Below are positions 17,392 to 26,433 of a DNA stretch of 34,793 nt, in pieces. The notes below the pieces were generated by a model. That model did no database searches. It was not told the DNA's origin and worked only from the letters and a program-made list of their open reading frames with translations. The stretch's first letter is position 1; each line of letters opens with the position of its first letter. Source of the DNA: Bacteroidota bacterium. GTDB lineage: Bacteria; Bacteroidota; Bacteroidia; Chitinophagales; Chitinophagaceae. A program made the translations under genes and the position numbers. The DNA is taken from assembly GCA_018267675.1 (NCBI GenBank), contig JAFDYA010000126.1:1-34793 (forward strand), in the 5' to 3' direction.

Positions 17392-19593
17392 CTATCGTAC
17401 AAATTTCATCTCTTTCAAGAGCCAATCAGCTCCTCCAAACTTCTGCACGACCCACATGACATAGCGAATATCCACGGAAATATTTCGACAACGCGCCTCA
17501 TCAAAATAGAGATCACTCATGGTGCCATCCCAGACCCGATCAAAATTAATTCCAATCAATTCTCCTTTTGCGTTGAGTACCGGTGATCCGGAGTTTCCGC
17601 CGGAAGTATGATTATCCGCAACAAAAGCGACCGGTACTGTAGTCTTCCGCCCATTCTCAGGCGACTTCATAGGAATAGCCCAGCGACCATAATCTTGCTT
17701 TGCGTACAACTCTTTTAGCTTTTGCGGCACACTAAATTCCTCGCTCCCCGGCTGATCTTTGGCAACAATTTCATCAATATAAGTTTGGAAGGAATAACCG
17801 GCAGGCCCATCAGGGTCAATGCCTTTGACATGACCGTATGCCAAACGAAGGGTAAGATTAGCATCAGGATAAAAAGCCTTACCAATATCCTTCTTCATTT
17901 GTGCCGCCATATAAAGGCGATCAAGGCTTTCCATTCTTTCTTCAAAAGTGGACAGGATGGGAATCGTGCGGGCTTCACGAACATTTCGAATAGCATTGAA
18001 GAGTTGCCAAGCAGGATCATTCTTAATTGTCACTGTATCTGCATTACCGGCAATCAATTTATCCCAAGCCGCTGGATGAGCGACCACAGAAGCGGCAAAA
18101 GAGTTTTTTGCCCAGCGGGCGTAGCTGCCATTTGCAGCCCTAAGATTTTGTGCGAACCAGTCCGGAACATATTTCGGACATTGTTCCATAAAAATGGGAA
18201 GGAGGGTCGCAAACAATTTTTCATCAGTAGGGGCGTCATAATTTTTCAAGAAACCTGCCCATTGTCCTTTTATCTTTTCAATGAAAGTATTGTCTTTTGT
18301 AGCACCTTTCCGGACTTCCCTAAAATGCTGGAGCAATTTATCAAGAACGGCACCCTGGCTGATTAGTTCAACACCATAGACCGCCTCCCGAATATACCTA
18401 TCTGCACGAAGTGCATCATTTGATTTTGCCGTCACTGCCTGAATTTGTGCCAGGAGATTATCTGCATAGGGTGTCGTTTCGTCCCCATTCGCCCATGCTT
18501 GGAAATCGTATTCATAAGCCAGCTTCCGCGCATTCACGCCAGCCAATTCCAAACCTCGAAGTTCTCCCTGCCATTTCTTCCAACCATTGGATACGCCACT
18601 TCTTTTGGAGGTATATTTTATAAAAACATCGCGATCAGCAGCCATCGCCGCTTCCCAAACTTTCAGCTTTGCTGTACGAACTTCAATGTTCACCGGGTCA
18701 TTGATTTTCTCAATCTGCTGTAGGGAATACGAAGAAATATATTCTTGTGTCCTACCCGGGAAACCATAGACCATAGTAAAGTCGCCCTCTTTATAGCCTT
18801 TTGTATTGATAGTAAAGTAACGCTTAGCTTTATAAGGCTGATTATCCTTATTGTAGTCGGCAGGTTGATTGTTTTTTCCTGCGTAGATGCGGAACATGGA
18901 AAAATCCCCATTATGCCGAGGCCACATCCAGTTGTCCGTATCGCCACCAAAGACGCCGATTCCATTGGGCGGAAAACCCACCAGGCGCACATCTCGGTAG
19001 GTTTCTGAGAGGATTACCCAATACTGATTTCCATTGTAATACGGCTCAATAGTAGCGTCCAGTTTCGAAGTGAATTTATATCCTTTCTCTAAGCCTTCGA
19101 TTCGTATAGAAATGATGCTGTCTCGGGTTGCTTGCGCCATCGTATCCGATATTCCATAGAGGATTCTGTCGCTTACATTCTCCATTTTTCGGATAAAGGT
19201 CACGGTAAGACCGGGGCAGGGCAATTCTTGGCTACTATTCATGGCCCAAAAGCCTTTGGCGAAATAGTCGTTTTCTAAGCTACTTAAGCGTTGCACACTA
19301 CCATATCCACAATGATGATTAGTTAGGATTAAGCCATTGGGGGAAATCACTTCGCCGGTACATCCTCTACCAAAAAGTACGACTGCATTATTCAAGCCGG
19401 TACCATCTGAATTGTAGAGCATATCTACAGGAAATTCAAGCCCCTCAGCTTTCAAGTCCGCAGCACGTTGCAGTAAATTTGGCGGAAGCCACATCCCTTC
19501 CTTTGCAGAAGAAAAACCACAACTCGCCCCAACGAAAACCAGGGAAAGCCCCGTCTTGATAAGTAAATGTCTAAAAAAACGCTTTGCTGCCAT
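17392..19593 (-). CDS. S46-family dipeptidyl-peptidase, DPP11-like
   Basis: S46 enzymes are periplasmic serine exopeptidases that release dipeptides from peptide N-termini. The 733-residue protein has a signal peptide (about residues 1-31) followed by the hallmark KEGMWLPPNL. The catalytic His is His94 in TNHHCGYGS, the Asp probably Asp230 in PRHNGDFS, and the Ser is Ser668 in GGNSGSPV. The residue 18 positions after the serine is Arg686 (INFDRVW), the basic S1-site residue that in DPP11 selects Asp or Glu at P1; DPP7 has glycine there. The ATG at 19593 is preferred over the TTG at 19647 because it gives a clean signal peptide. The gene is divergent from the T9SS cargo gene at 19695. Confidence 0.94.
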   Translation of the reverse strand: MAAKRFFRHLLIKTGLSLVFVGASCGFSSAKEGMWLPPNLLQRAADLKAEGLEFPVDMLYNSDGTGLNNAVVLFGRGCTGEVISPNGLILTNHHCGYGSVQRLSSLENDYFAKGFWAMNSSQELPCPGLTVTFIRKMENVSDRILYGISDTMAQATRDSIISIRIEGLEKGYKFTSKLDATIEPYYNGNQYWVILSETYRDVRLVGFPPNGIGVFGGDTDNWMWPRHNGDFSMFRIYAGKNNQPADYNKDNQPYKAKRYFTINTKGYKEGDFTMVYGFPGRTQEYISSYSLQQIEKINDPVNIEVRTAKLKVWEAAMAADRDVFIKYTSKRSGVSNGWKKWQGELRGLELAGVNARKLAYEYDFQAWANGDETTPYADNLLAQIQAVTAKSNDALRADRYIREAVYGVELISQGAVLDKLLQHFREVRKGATKDNTFIEKIKGQWAGFLKNYDAPTDEKLFATLLPIFMEQCPKYVPDWFAQNLRAANGSYARWAKNSFAASVVAHPAAWDKLIAGNADTVTIKNDPAWQLFNAIRNVREARTIPILSTFEERMESLDRLYMAAQMKKDIGKAFYPDANLTLRLAYGHVKGIDPDGPAGYSFQTYIDEIVAKDQPGSEEFSVPQKLKELYAKQDYGRWAIPMKSPENGRKTTVPVAFVADNHTSGGNSGSPVLNAKGELIGINFDRVWDGTMSDLYFDEARCRNISVDIRYVMWVVQKFGGADWLLKEMKFVR

Positions 19594-19680
19594 AAATTTT
19601 TGTCGTTTAAAAAAATAAAAATAGCCGCTAAGGCTGAATTTTTTCAAGCAATGATTATATTAGCCCATTGGAAAGCTTCC

Positions 19681-19688
19681 TACATTTG
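19681..19688 (+). promoter_or_regulatory. -7 box of the T9SS cargo gene
   Basis: TACATTTG is a perfect TAnnTTTG match lying 6 nt before the ATG at 19695. It rules out the TTG at 19668 as the start and implies a leader of about 4 nt. Confidence 0.55.
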
Positions 19689-19694
19689 AACTTT

Positions 19695-21740
19695 ATGAGA
19701 AAAAGTATACTCCTGCTCCTGATTTTATCCCTATTTAGTGGCACTGCTGTCTGGGCGCAGAACAGTTTATTTGATTTAGAAACAGATACTTTGTGTGTTG
19801 GCCAAGCATTAAAAATAAAGCCGACTGCAATGCACGCCAGTAGCTATTATTGGGGCTTTTGTTCCGGCTACTTGGAGAATATCCCGACCATTACTGACCG
19901 TGGAAACACCTATGGTTTCAACAATACAAAGAGTATTGAAGTGGGGCGAGATGCCAGCGGTAATTATTTTGGCTTTGCAGTAAATGATGCTACTGAATTC
20001 TTGCGTTTCAACTTTGGTAGTTCCTTGAGCAACACCCCAACCGTTGACAATTTTGGAGCCCTGGACTCTTCGGTTTCAGCATCTCCTAACTCCATGTATC
20101 TGTATCAGGACAATGGAAATTGGTATTTATTTATCGTTGGTGGCAGGGCTGCAGGTGGCGGCGCTCCAGCCATCCCAAGCACTTTATCTCGTATCGATTT
20201 CGGCACATCTTTGGCCAATCGCCCTAACGGTGTAAACTTGGGCAACCTTGGTGGTGCCTTGAGCGACCCTCGCGGTGTGTGGGTTGCAAAAGACGGGGAG
20301 TTCTATTACGGTTTTGCGATCAACAACCAAAATGACAAATTGGTTCGGTTCAATTTTGGCAAGAATATCTCAAACACACCGACTAATGAGGTCGTTACCC
20401 CAATTGGCAACCCCAACTGGGGAAATCCAACAGATATGACTCCGGTGTATGAGAATGGATTCTGGTATGCTTTCCTTGTGAGCGAAAACAACTACGGAAC
20501 ACGACTTTATTTTGGCAATATGCTCAACAATACTCCCGCAGTAAGTAGCACAAGTATCGGTGGTAATTTTAACCAAACTCGTCTAAGAAAACCTGTTGCA
20601 CTAAACATTATTAAAGATTGCGGCCGCTATTATGCTTATGTGCTCAACAGTAATAATGACTCGCTGCTGCGCTATTCGTTCACAACCTTACAATCAAGTT
20701 GGTCCTTCAACAAAGCCTATATTGGCGGCCTAAATAATGGTGCTGATATTTCTCGAGTTATTCGGGATCGGGATTCCTTGATCATCCTTGCTGTCAATCA
20801 AGCTAATGATGCCCTAATTAGCTATGTTTTCCCACAGTGTCAAAACGCGAGCATTCAATCTTCAGACAAGGCGCAACCTCCTACTCCAAAATATGACAAG
20901 CCAGGGGTTTACAATATTTACTTGGCCATCAACGAAGGTTTGCCCAATATGCAATTTGACTGTAAGCAGGTAGAAGTAATCAAAATACCACCGATCAATC
21001 TTTCTGCGGACACTTTGATCTGCCAGGGAGATACGCTCAATATTCTTGCCCGTACTCAATTTGCCACCAATTACCTATTCAGTCCGAACTATAATATCTC
21101 CGACACACAAGGTATTAATATCAAAGCCTGGCCCAAACTGCCTACTACCTACACAATCCGAATCCCATTTGCAAATGGTTGCGAAGTAGATACCACACTA
21201 AAAATTGATGTGAGCCGAGTAAAATCAGATGCAGGCCCAGATCGCACTATAGCGGATGGCTCCAGCACCGTAATTGGGGGACCTAATACCTATACCGGCC
21301 GCCCATTCACCTACCGTTGGTTCCCCACCGACTTCATGGACAATCCTTTCTCCCTCACGCCTACAGTGAAGCCAATAAAGGACATGACCTATTATTTGGA
21401 AACCAGCAATACTGATGGATGTACCGATATCGATACCGTCAATGTTAAGACGATCTGCAACGGATTTAATCTACCCAATGCCTTTGCTCCGGACAACGAA
21501 AGAGGTGTTACAAAACGCTTCGGCATCCTGAATACGGACAAGCTCACTATTCTAAACTATTTCCGTATCTATGACCGTTGGGGTAAAGAAGTGTTTAGTA
21601 CGACTGATGCGACCCAACAATGGGACGGCACCGTGAATGGCAGCCCCGCTCCATTTGGGGTTTACGTTTGGGTTGCTGACGGTTTTTGTGCCTCCGGTGA
21701 ACGGATCAACAAGCAAGGAAACGTTACACTGATTAGATAG
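19695..21740 (+). CDS. Repeat-containing secreted protein with type B T9SS sorting domain
   Basis: A 681-residue protein with a signal peptide (MRKSILLLLILSLFSG, cleavage near VWAQ). Residues about 50-390 hold five or six repeats of about 60-70 residues. Each contains an FYYGFAINNQNDKLVRFNFG-like strand pair and several have an FGxSLxNxPT turn, the look of a beta-propeller. A degenerate PKD/Ig-like part follows (KYDKPGVYNIYLAINEG), then an SDAGPDRTIADGSS module, and finally the gliding-motility-associated C-terminal domain (about 590-681; NAFAPDNERG, FRIYDRWGKEVF, QQWDGTVNG). That domain marks export by the type IX system and surface display. The ligand is unknown. A -7 box overlapping the upstream region fixes the start at 19695. 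Confidence 0.92.
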   Translation: MRKSILLLLILSLFSGTAVWAQNSLFDLETDTLCVGQALKIKPTAMHASSYYWGFCSGYLENIPTITDRGNTYGFNNTKSIEVGRDASGNYFGFAVNDATEFLRFNFGSSLSNTPTVDNFGALDSSVSASPNSMYLYQDNGNWYLFIVGGRAAGGGAPAIPSTLSRIDFGTSLANRPNGVNLGNLGGALSDPRGVWVAKDGEFYYGFAINNQNDKLVRFNFGKNISNTPTNEVVTPIGNPNWGNPTDMTPVYENGFWYAFLVSENNYGTRLYFGNMLNNTPAVSSTSIGGNFNQTRLRKPVALNIIKDCGRYYAYVLNSNNDSLLRYSFTTLQSSWSFNKAYIGGLNNGADISRVIRDRDSLIILAVNQANDALISYVFPQCQNASIQSSDKAQPPTPKYDKPGVYNIYLAINEGLPNMQFDCKQVEVIKIPPINLSADTLICQGDTLNILARTQFATNYLFSPNYNISDTQGINIKAWPKLPTTYTIRIPFANGCEVDTTLKIDVSRVKSDAGPDRTIADGSSTVIGGPNTYTGRPFTYRWFPTDFMDNPFSLTPTVKPIKDMTYYLETSNTDGCTDIDTVNVKTICNGFNLPNAFAPDNERGVTKRFGILNTDKLTILNYFRIYDRWGKEVFSTTDATQQWDGTVNGSPAPFGVYVWVADGFCASGERINKQGNVTLIR

Positions 21741-21786
21741 TATCAATAGTTGCACTCCCGCTTTGCAATTTTTAAGATAAACTAGG

Positions 21787-22089
21787 ATGATGACCTCCTT
21801 TATGTTTGCTTGTGAGCTACCTTCAGAATTTACACCTGAGATGGCTTTACTACTGCCGCAACATCGCGAACACATCAATCGACTATTTCTTAAAGGAACC
21901 GTAGTGAGCTATAGTGTATCCAAACATCGAAACGCCATTTGGTGTGTGGTCACAGCAAATGACGAACAAGAGGCGCTAGAGCTTGTTGCCGGCTTTCCAT
22001 TACATCCCTATTTCACAGAAGTACTTTGCCACCCTTTGATGTTCCACAATGCGATTCCACACGTGCTTCCTGAAATTTCTTTGAATTAA
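21787..22089 (+). CDS. Small protein, muconolactone isomerase/YciI-like fold
   Basis: A 100-residue protein without signal or membrane segment. The order of elements (MFACELPSEF strand; a helix with LLPQHREHINRLFLKGTVVSYSV; AIWCVVTANDEQEALELVAGFPLHPYF; then VLCHPLMFHN) resembles the dimeric alpha/beta-barrel of muconolactone delta-isomerase and YciI proteins. Resemblance is by pattern only and no catalytic role is claimed. ATG codons at 21787 and 21790 are both possible. It is 46 nt after the T9SS cargo gene and ends 1 nt from the stop of the convergent pgl gene, with no terminator between them. Confidence 0.8.
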   Translation: MMTSFMFACELPSEFTPEMALLLPQHREHINRLFLKGTVVSYSVSKHRNAIWCVVTANDEQEALELVAGFPLHPYFTEVLCHPLMFHNAIPHVLPEISLN

Positions 22090-22090
22090 G

Positions 22091-22828
22091 CTAGAGCTTG
22101 GTTTGCGCCATATCCCCGTAGGCTGCTGCATGATCCACAAGCCAAATCAAATCGCCCGAGAGGGGATGGATAAGCGAAGCCGGAAGTTGTAAGTTGTCTT
22201 TGCAAGCCCGCACTTGTTGGAGTACCGAATGTTTGTTTCCTCCACTAACCAAAAAGACTATTTTCTGTGCTAGATTGATCAATCCTACGGTCATGGTAAT
22301 TCGATACATCTGCTGCTCTTCAACAAATACAGAGGCTACAAGCTTCTCTTGTTCTAATAGTACGGGAGTATTAGGGAACAGCGATGCAGTATGTCCATTT
22401 TCACCAAGCCCAAGCAGTACCAAATCAAAAACTGGCTTACTGCCGGCAAAGTAGGCCTGAATTGTCTCCTGATAAATTGCTGCATCATGCTCCGGTTGCC
22501 CTAGTGTAGGCATTGGGAAAATATGACGAGCCGGTATTGGTACTTTTCGCAAGAATAAGTTCATTGCCTCGCTTGCATTATTACGACTATCAGAAGGTGG
22601 CACACAACGCTCGTCACCCCAAAAAACAAAGGTTTGGTGCCAGGGTATATTGTTTAGAAATGGCTCCTGAGCTAATAAGGAATAGAGTTGATTGGGTGTA
22701 CTGCCACCGGACAAAACGAAACTGAACCTTCCTTTAGTTGCAACAGCATTCCGCGCCGTTTCTACGACCAGATTGGCCGCGCAAACCGCAAGTGAATCGT
22801 TGCCAGGTATTACATGAAATGGACGCAT
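22091..22828 (-). CDS. pgl: 6-phosphogluconolactonase
   Basis: It hydrolyses 6-phosphogluconolactone to 6-phosphogluconate, the second step of the oxidative pentose phosphate pathway. The 245-residue protein belongs to the NagB/DevB fold. The phosphate-binding SGGSTPNQLY, FWGDERCVPPSDSRNN and LLGLGENGHTASLFP are all present, the last with the catalytic histidine. The ATG at 22828 gives a family-like N-terminus and lies 1 nt after the zwf stop (TAG-T-ATG). ATGs at 22849 and 22852 would overlap zwf by about 20 nt and remain possible. It is the last gene of the operon; no terminator is visible before the convergent gene. Confidence 0.95.
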   Translation of the reverse strand: MRPFHVIPGNDSLAVCAANLVVETARNAVATKGRFSFVLSGGSTPNQLYSLLAQEPFLNNIPWHQTFVFWGDERCVPPSDSRNNASEAMNLFLRKVPIPARHIFPMPTLGQPEHDAAIYQETIQAYFAGSKPVFDLVLLGLGENGHTASLFPNTPVLLEQEKLVASVFVEEQQMYRITMTVGLINLAQKIVFLVSGGNKHSVLQQVRACKDNLQLPASLIHPLSGDLIWLVDHAAAYGDMAQTKL

Positions 22829-22829
22829 A

Positions 22830-24350
22830 CTAACGACAGTCGGGTTCATCAATTGGGGTCAAAATCCAGCTATGTCCATCCTTAGCAATCATGGCTTGTG
22901 CTTCGTCCGGGCCATGACTACCGGCTTCGTAATTTGGAAAATTGGGGGATGAGTTGGCGCTCCAGGCATTCAGTACAGGCATGAGCAGTGCCCACGCCGA
23001 CTCCACCTGATCCGCCCGCATAAACAGTGTGGCATCACCTTGGAACACATCCAACAATAGGGTCTCATAGGCCTCTGGCGTAGTACCGGTATAGGATTGC
23101 GCATAATTGAACTGCATATCCACTGGGTTAAGTAACATTTTCAAACCCGGAGTTTTCGCTTGAAACCGCAAGCGAATGCCCATATTGGGTTGAATATTCA
23201 ACACGAGCCGATTCGGTTGCCAATTTTCATTGGTAGCAGCGGGAAATGAATGATGTGGCACCGGCTTGAACTGGATGGTAATCACCGAGATTGCTTCGTT
23301 CATCCGCTTTCCGGTTCGCATGTATATCGGGACACCCTGCCAGCGCCAATTGTCAATAAAAAACTTCAATGCGGCAAAGGTCTCTACATTGGAATCCGGT
23401 GATACGTCAGGCTCCTTACGATAGGCGATTACCTTCTCCCCTTCTATCCAGCCTTTATCATATTGCCCACGGACGGCTAGACTATGCACTTCCTCCGGCA
23501 AAAACTTGCGTATCGCGTGGAGGACATCTACTTTCTTATTCCGCACTTCGTCGGCATCAAAAGATACAGGCGGCTCCATAGCGATCAAGCAAAGTAATTG
23601 TAGCAGATGATTCTGAATCATGTCCCGAAGAGCGCCTGCGGTTTCGTAATAATTTCCCCGTGCTTCAACCCCCAACTCTTCAAAAACCGTCACCTGAATA
23701 TGGTCGATATAATTACGATTCCAAAGTGGTTCAAATAATGCATTTGCAAAGCGAAAGGCTAGTATATTTTGTACTGTTTCTTTCCCTAAATAGTGATCAA
23801 TCCGGTAAAGCTGTCGTTCGTCGTATAGGCCGTGCAGCAAGTCGTTTAGCTCAATTGCACTTTTTAAATCGCGACCAAAAGGCTTCTCAATCACCAAACG
23901 CCCTCGAAGAATATCGGCTGTAAATCCACTTTCAGAAACCTTTTTAGAAATCAATTCAAAAAACTTTGGCGGAACTGCGAGGTAGGCCACCCGGTTTATC
24001 GGAACTCCCCAAGCATGCTCCATCTCATCAACCCTAGTCTTGACTTGCGCAAACAAAGCATCATCTTCAAAATCACCATCAATATACTTAACGTAGGTTG
24101 AGAACTTGGCCCAGGCATCATCCGTAGTCTTTCCGGAACGTGAAAACTGATCAATACCATTTCGGACATGCGCCCTGAAGCTATCATCGTCAAAATCCGA
24201 CTTTGCAACACCAATGACCTGAAACTGCTCCGGCAGCCAATCGTCCAAGAACAAATTGTACAGAGCCGGCATGAGTTTGCGCCAGGTAAGATCACCCCCG
24301 CCGCCATAAATCACAAGAACACTTGGAGCAATTTTTTCGTTTCCTTCCAT
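22830..24350 (-). CDS. zwf: Glucose-6-phosphate 1-dehydrogenase
   Basis: It oxidises glucose 6-phosphate to 6-phosphogluconolactone with NADP+ (or NAD+), the entry step of the oxidative pentose phosphate pathway. The 506-residue protein has the nucleotide motif YGGGGDLTWRKLMPALYNL (about 15-33), EKPFG (155-159) and the active-site RIDHYLGKE (183-191). GALRDMIQNHLLQLLCL and the substrate-domain YMRTGKRM are also present. The ATG at 24350 is chosen because it lies 1 nt after the gnd stop (TAA-T-ATG) and precedes the dinucleotide fold; an in-frame codon at 24422 would add 24 residues overlapping gnd. The same 1-nt junction links it to pgl. Confidence 0.97.
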   Translation of the reverse strand: MEGNEKIAPSVLVIYGGGGDLTWRKLMPALYNLFLDDWLPEQFQVIGVAKSDFDDDSFRAHVRNGIDQFSRSGKTTDDAWAKFSTYVKYIDGDFEDDALFAQVKTRVDEMEHAWGVPINRVAYLAVPPKFFELISKKVSESGFTADILRGRLVIEKPFGRDLKSAIELNDLLHGLYDERQLYRIDHYLGKETVQNILAFRFANALFEPLWNRNYIDHIQVTVFEELGVEARGNYYETAGALRDMIQNHLLQLLCLIAMEPPVSFDADEVRNKKVDVLHAIRKFLPEEVHSLAVRGQYDKGWIEGEKVIAYRKEPDVSPDSNVETFAALKFFIDNWRWQGVPIYMRTGKRMNEAISVITIQFKPVPHHSFPAATNENWQPNRLVLNIQPNMGIRLRFQAKTPGLKMLLNPVDMQFNYAQSYTGTTPEAYETLLLDVFQGDATLFMRADQVESAWALLMPVLNAWSANSSPNFPNYEAGSHGPDEAQAMIAKDGHSWILTPIDEPDCR

Positions 24351-24351
24351 A

Positions 24352-25770
24352 TTAAATAGTGCTTGGCCAATTTGTGTGAAAAATACCTTCTCTATCCGTC
24401 CGTTTGTATGTATGTGCTCCAAAAAAGTCCCGCTGTGCCTGAATCAAATTTGCCGGCAACCTACCACAACGCATAGCGTCAAAATAACTTAACGATGCCG
24501 ACAACACAGGAACGGCTACACCCGCATCCACAGCAGCTTTCACAGAAGAACGCCAGCCAAGCTGTGCCCCATTTATCAGGGTTGCTATCTGCGTATCAAA
24601 TAGTAGGGAACTTAGGTCAGGATCTGTGTCAAATGCTTTCATGATCTCTTCCAAGAAAGAAGAACGTATGATACAACCCCCTCGCCAAATCCGGGCAACT
24701 ACAGCTAGGTTTAAATCTAGCTTGTATTGTGAAGAGGCCTTAGCCAGCAGAGAAAAGCCAACGCTATACGCCAGAATGCTTGTTGCATACACCGCTTGCT
24801 CCAAGTCAGCAACAAACTTCTCTTGTGCTACTTGGCTTGCGGGTGGCGCCCAAGCATAATTCTTGGCCAACTGCTCCCGTTCTGCCTTAAGACTTGATAT
24901 ATCGCGGGAACAAACCGCTGTATCAATGGGTGAGAGGGGAACAAATAGATCCATTGCGCTTTGGGATGTCCATTTACCGGTACCATTTTGCGCACTCTCA
25001 TCCACGATTTTATCCAACAATTGGCCCTCGCCAAGTTCATCCTTCTGTGTAAAAATATCGGCAGTGATTTGCATTAAATACGACTGCAATCGTCCCTGAT
25101 TCCAATCTTGATACACGCGGTGTAGTGCTGCATTATCCAGCCCTTGGGCAGTACGGAGTAAATGATAGGACTCGGCAATCACCTGCATGATCGCATATTC
25201 AATCCCATTATGCACCATCTTCACATAGTGCCCTGCGGAACCATTGCCCAACCAAGCTACGCAAGGCTCGCCATTCACTTTTGCTGCAACTGCCGCCAAC
25301 ATCTTCTCAACAAGTGCGTACGACTTTTTACTACCACCGGGCATAATGCTTGGCCCGAACCGTGCACCCTCTTCTCCTCCGGAAACACCGATGCCCATGT
25401 ACAAAAGTCCTTCTTGCTCCAATGCCTGTAGGCGGCGATCAGTATCGGTAAAATGAGAATTACCACAATCCAACAATAAGTCTCCAGATTGTAAAAAGGG
25501 CTTTACATCATTAATGACGGCATCTACAATTGGCCCTGCCGGCACCAGCATCATGATAACTTTTGGACTTTTTAAAGCCCCTATAAACTCTTTGATATCG
25601 CCGAAACCTGCTACAGCTCCGGTATCCGCTTCTTTTCCAAATGCCGCCACCTTAGCCGGATTCTTGTCGTATCCGGCTACAGAAAACCCGTGGTCGGCCA
25701 TGTTATAACTCAAATTCTGCCCCATCGTCCCTAGACCGATCATTCCAAAATCAAATGTTGTTGCTGCCAT
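24352..25770 (-). CDS. gnd: 6-phosphogluconate dehydrogenase, decarboxylating
   Basis: It converts 6-phosphogluconate to ribulose 5-phosphate and CO2 with NADP+. The 472-residue length is standard. Motifs: GLGTMGQNL (12-20) for the cofactor, GVSGGEEGARFGPSIMPGG (128-146), and catalytic Lys184 with Glu191 in GHYVKMVHNGIEYA. The C-terminal tail carries KRTDREGIFHTNW, which reaches into the neighbouring subunit's active site in known structures. It follows the HAD phosphatase gene by 7 nt and precedes zwf by 1 nt. Confidence 0.98.
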   Translation of the reverse strand: MAATTFDFGMIGLGTMGQNLSYNMADHGFSVAGYDKNPAKVAAFGKEADTGAVAGFGDIKEFIGALKSPKVIMMLVPAGPIVDAVINDVKPFLQSGDLLLDCGNSHFTDTDRRLQALEQEGLLYMGIGVSGGEEGARFGPSIMPGGSKKSYALVEKMLAAVAAKVNGEPCVAWLGNGSAGHYVKMVHNGIEYAIMQVIAESYHLLRTAQGLDNAALHRVYQDWNQGRLQSYLMQITADIFTQKDELGEGQLLDKIVDESAQNGTGKWTSQSAMDLFVPLSPIDTAVCSRDISSLKAEREQLAKNYAWAPPASQVAQEKFVADLEQAVYATSILAYSVGFSLLAKASSQYKLDLNLAVVARIWRGGCIIRSSFLEEIMKAFDTDPDLSSLLFDTQIATLINGAQLGWRSSVKAAVDAGVAVPVLSASLSYFDAMRCGRLPANLIQAQRDFFGAHTYKRTDREGIFHTNWPSTI

Positions 25771-25777
25771 TTCTATT

Positions 25778-26419
25778 CTACCGATTATGATTTAAAAATT
25801 GAAAATTGTTGAGTGCCAACTTTGTTTCCTGTACCGAATTAAATTGAATCGTCGGCAAGCCAAAGGACTGACCAAATTGGGCTAAAAACAAGCGATCATC
25901 CACATATAGACAATGCTCTTTTGCGGTATAGGCAATATCACAGGCGAGCTGAAGCATCTGTGTATTGGGCTTACGCAAATGCACATAACATGACGACACA
26001 AAACCATCAAATAACCGATCCAATTCAAAGGCCTTTATCCGATAGTCATTCAACTCGCGTCCTTCATTGCTCAATGCAAATACTTTAAGCCCATATTCTT
26101 CCTTCAAACTTTGGAATAGTGCTATAGAACCTGCTATGGGCTTGCTTTGTGTAAACATAAAGTCTATAAAGTCCTGTTTTAAAAAAGAGCGTGGCTGGTA
26201 AAATATCGTCCAGTCTAAATATTCGTCTAAAGTAAAATCGCCTACTTCGTAACCCGGGAAAACCTGAGCATGTCTGGCTTCCATTTCTGCCTTGTCTAAA
26301 CCAAAATTCTTGACCGCCAGGGAGCGGGATTCGTGCCCCCAACCATTAGTCAATAATACCCCTCCAATATCTAAGAGTAACGTATGGATTATCTGCTTTC
26401 CGTTTGACTGCTGCTGCAT
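25778..26419 (-). CDS. HAD-superfamily phosphatase (YihX-like)
   Basis: A 213-residue haloacid dehalogenase-fold hydrolase. Motif I is LLLDIGGVLLTNGW: the nucleophile Asp is present, while the usual second Asp is Gly, as in YihX-type and some related phosphatases. Motif II is ALSNEG, motif III the Lys in LRKPN, and motif IV YVDDRLF. The four-helix cap is inserted after motif I. YihX relatives hydrolyse sugar phosphates such as glucose 1-phosphate; the substrate here is not readable. Its place between talpgi (14 nt) and gnd (7 nt) suggests a sugar phosphate or a damaged pathway metabolite as substrate, which is inference. Confidence 0.9.
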   Translation of the reverse strand: MQQQSNGKQIIHTLLLDIGGVLLTNGWGHESRSLAVKNFGLDKAEMEARHAQVFPGYEVGDFTLDEYLDWTIFYQPRSFLKQDFIDFMFTQSKPIAGSIALFQSLKEEYGLKVFALSNEGRELNDYRIKAFELDRLFDGFVSSCYVHLRKPNTQMLQLACDIAYTAKEHCLYVDDRLFLAQFGQSFGLPTIQFNSVQETKLALNNFQFLNHNR

Positions 26420-26433
26420 GAAATTCAGAAGTT

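Noticed and set aside
17722..18366. Plus-strand open frame of 214 codons opposite the S46 peptidase
   Set aside because: It mirrors the coding bias of the peptidase gene and shows no motif or signal; the peptidase is complete and continuous.
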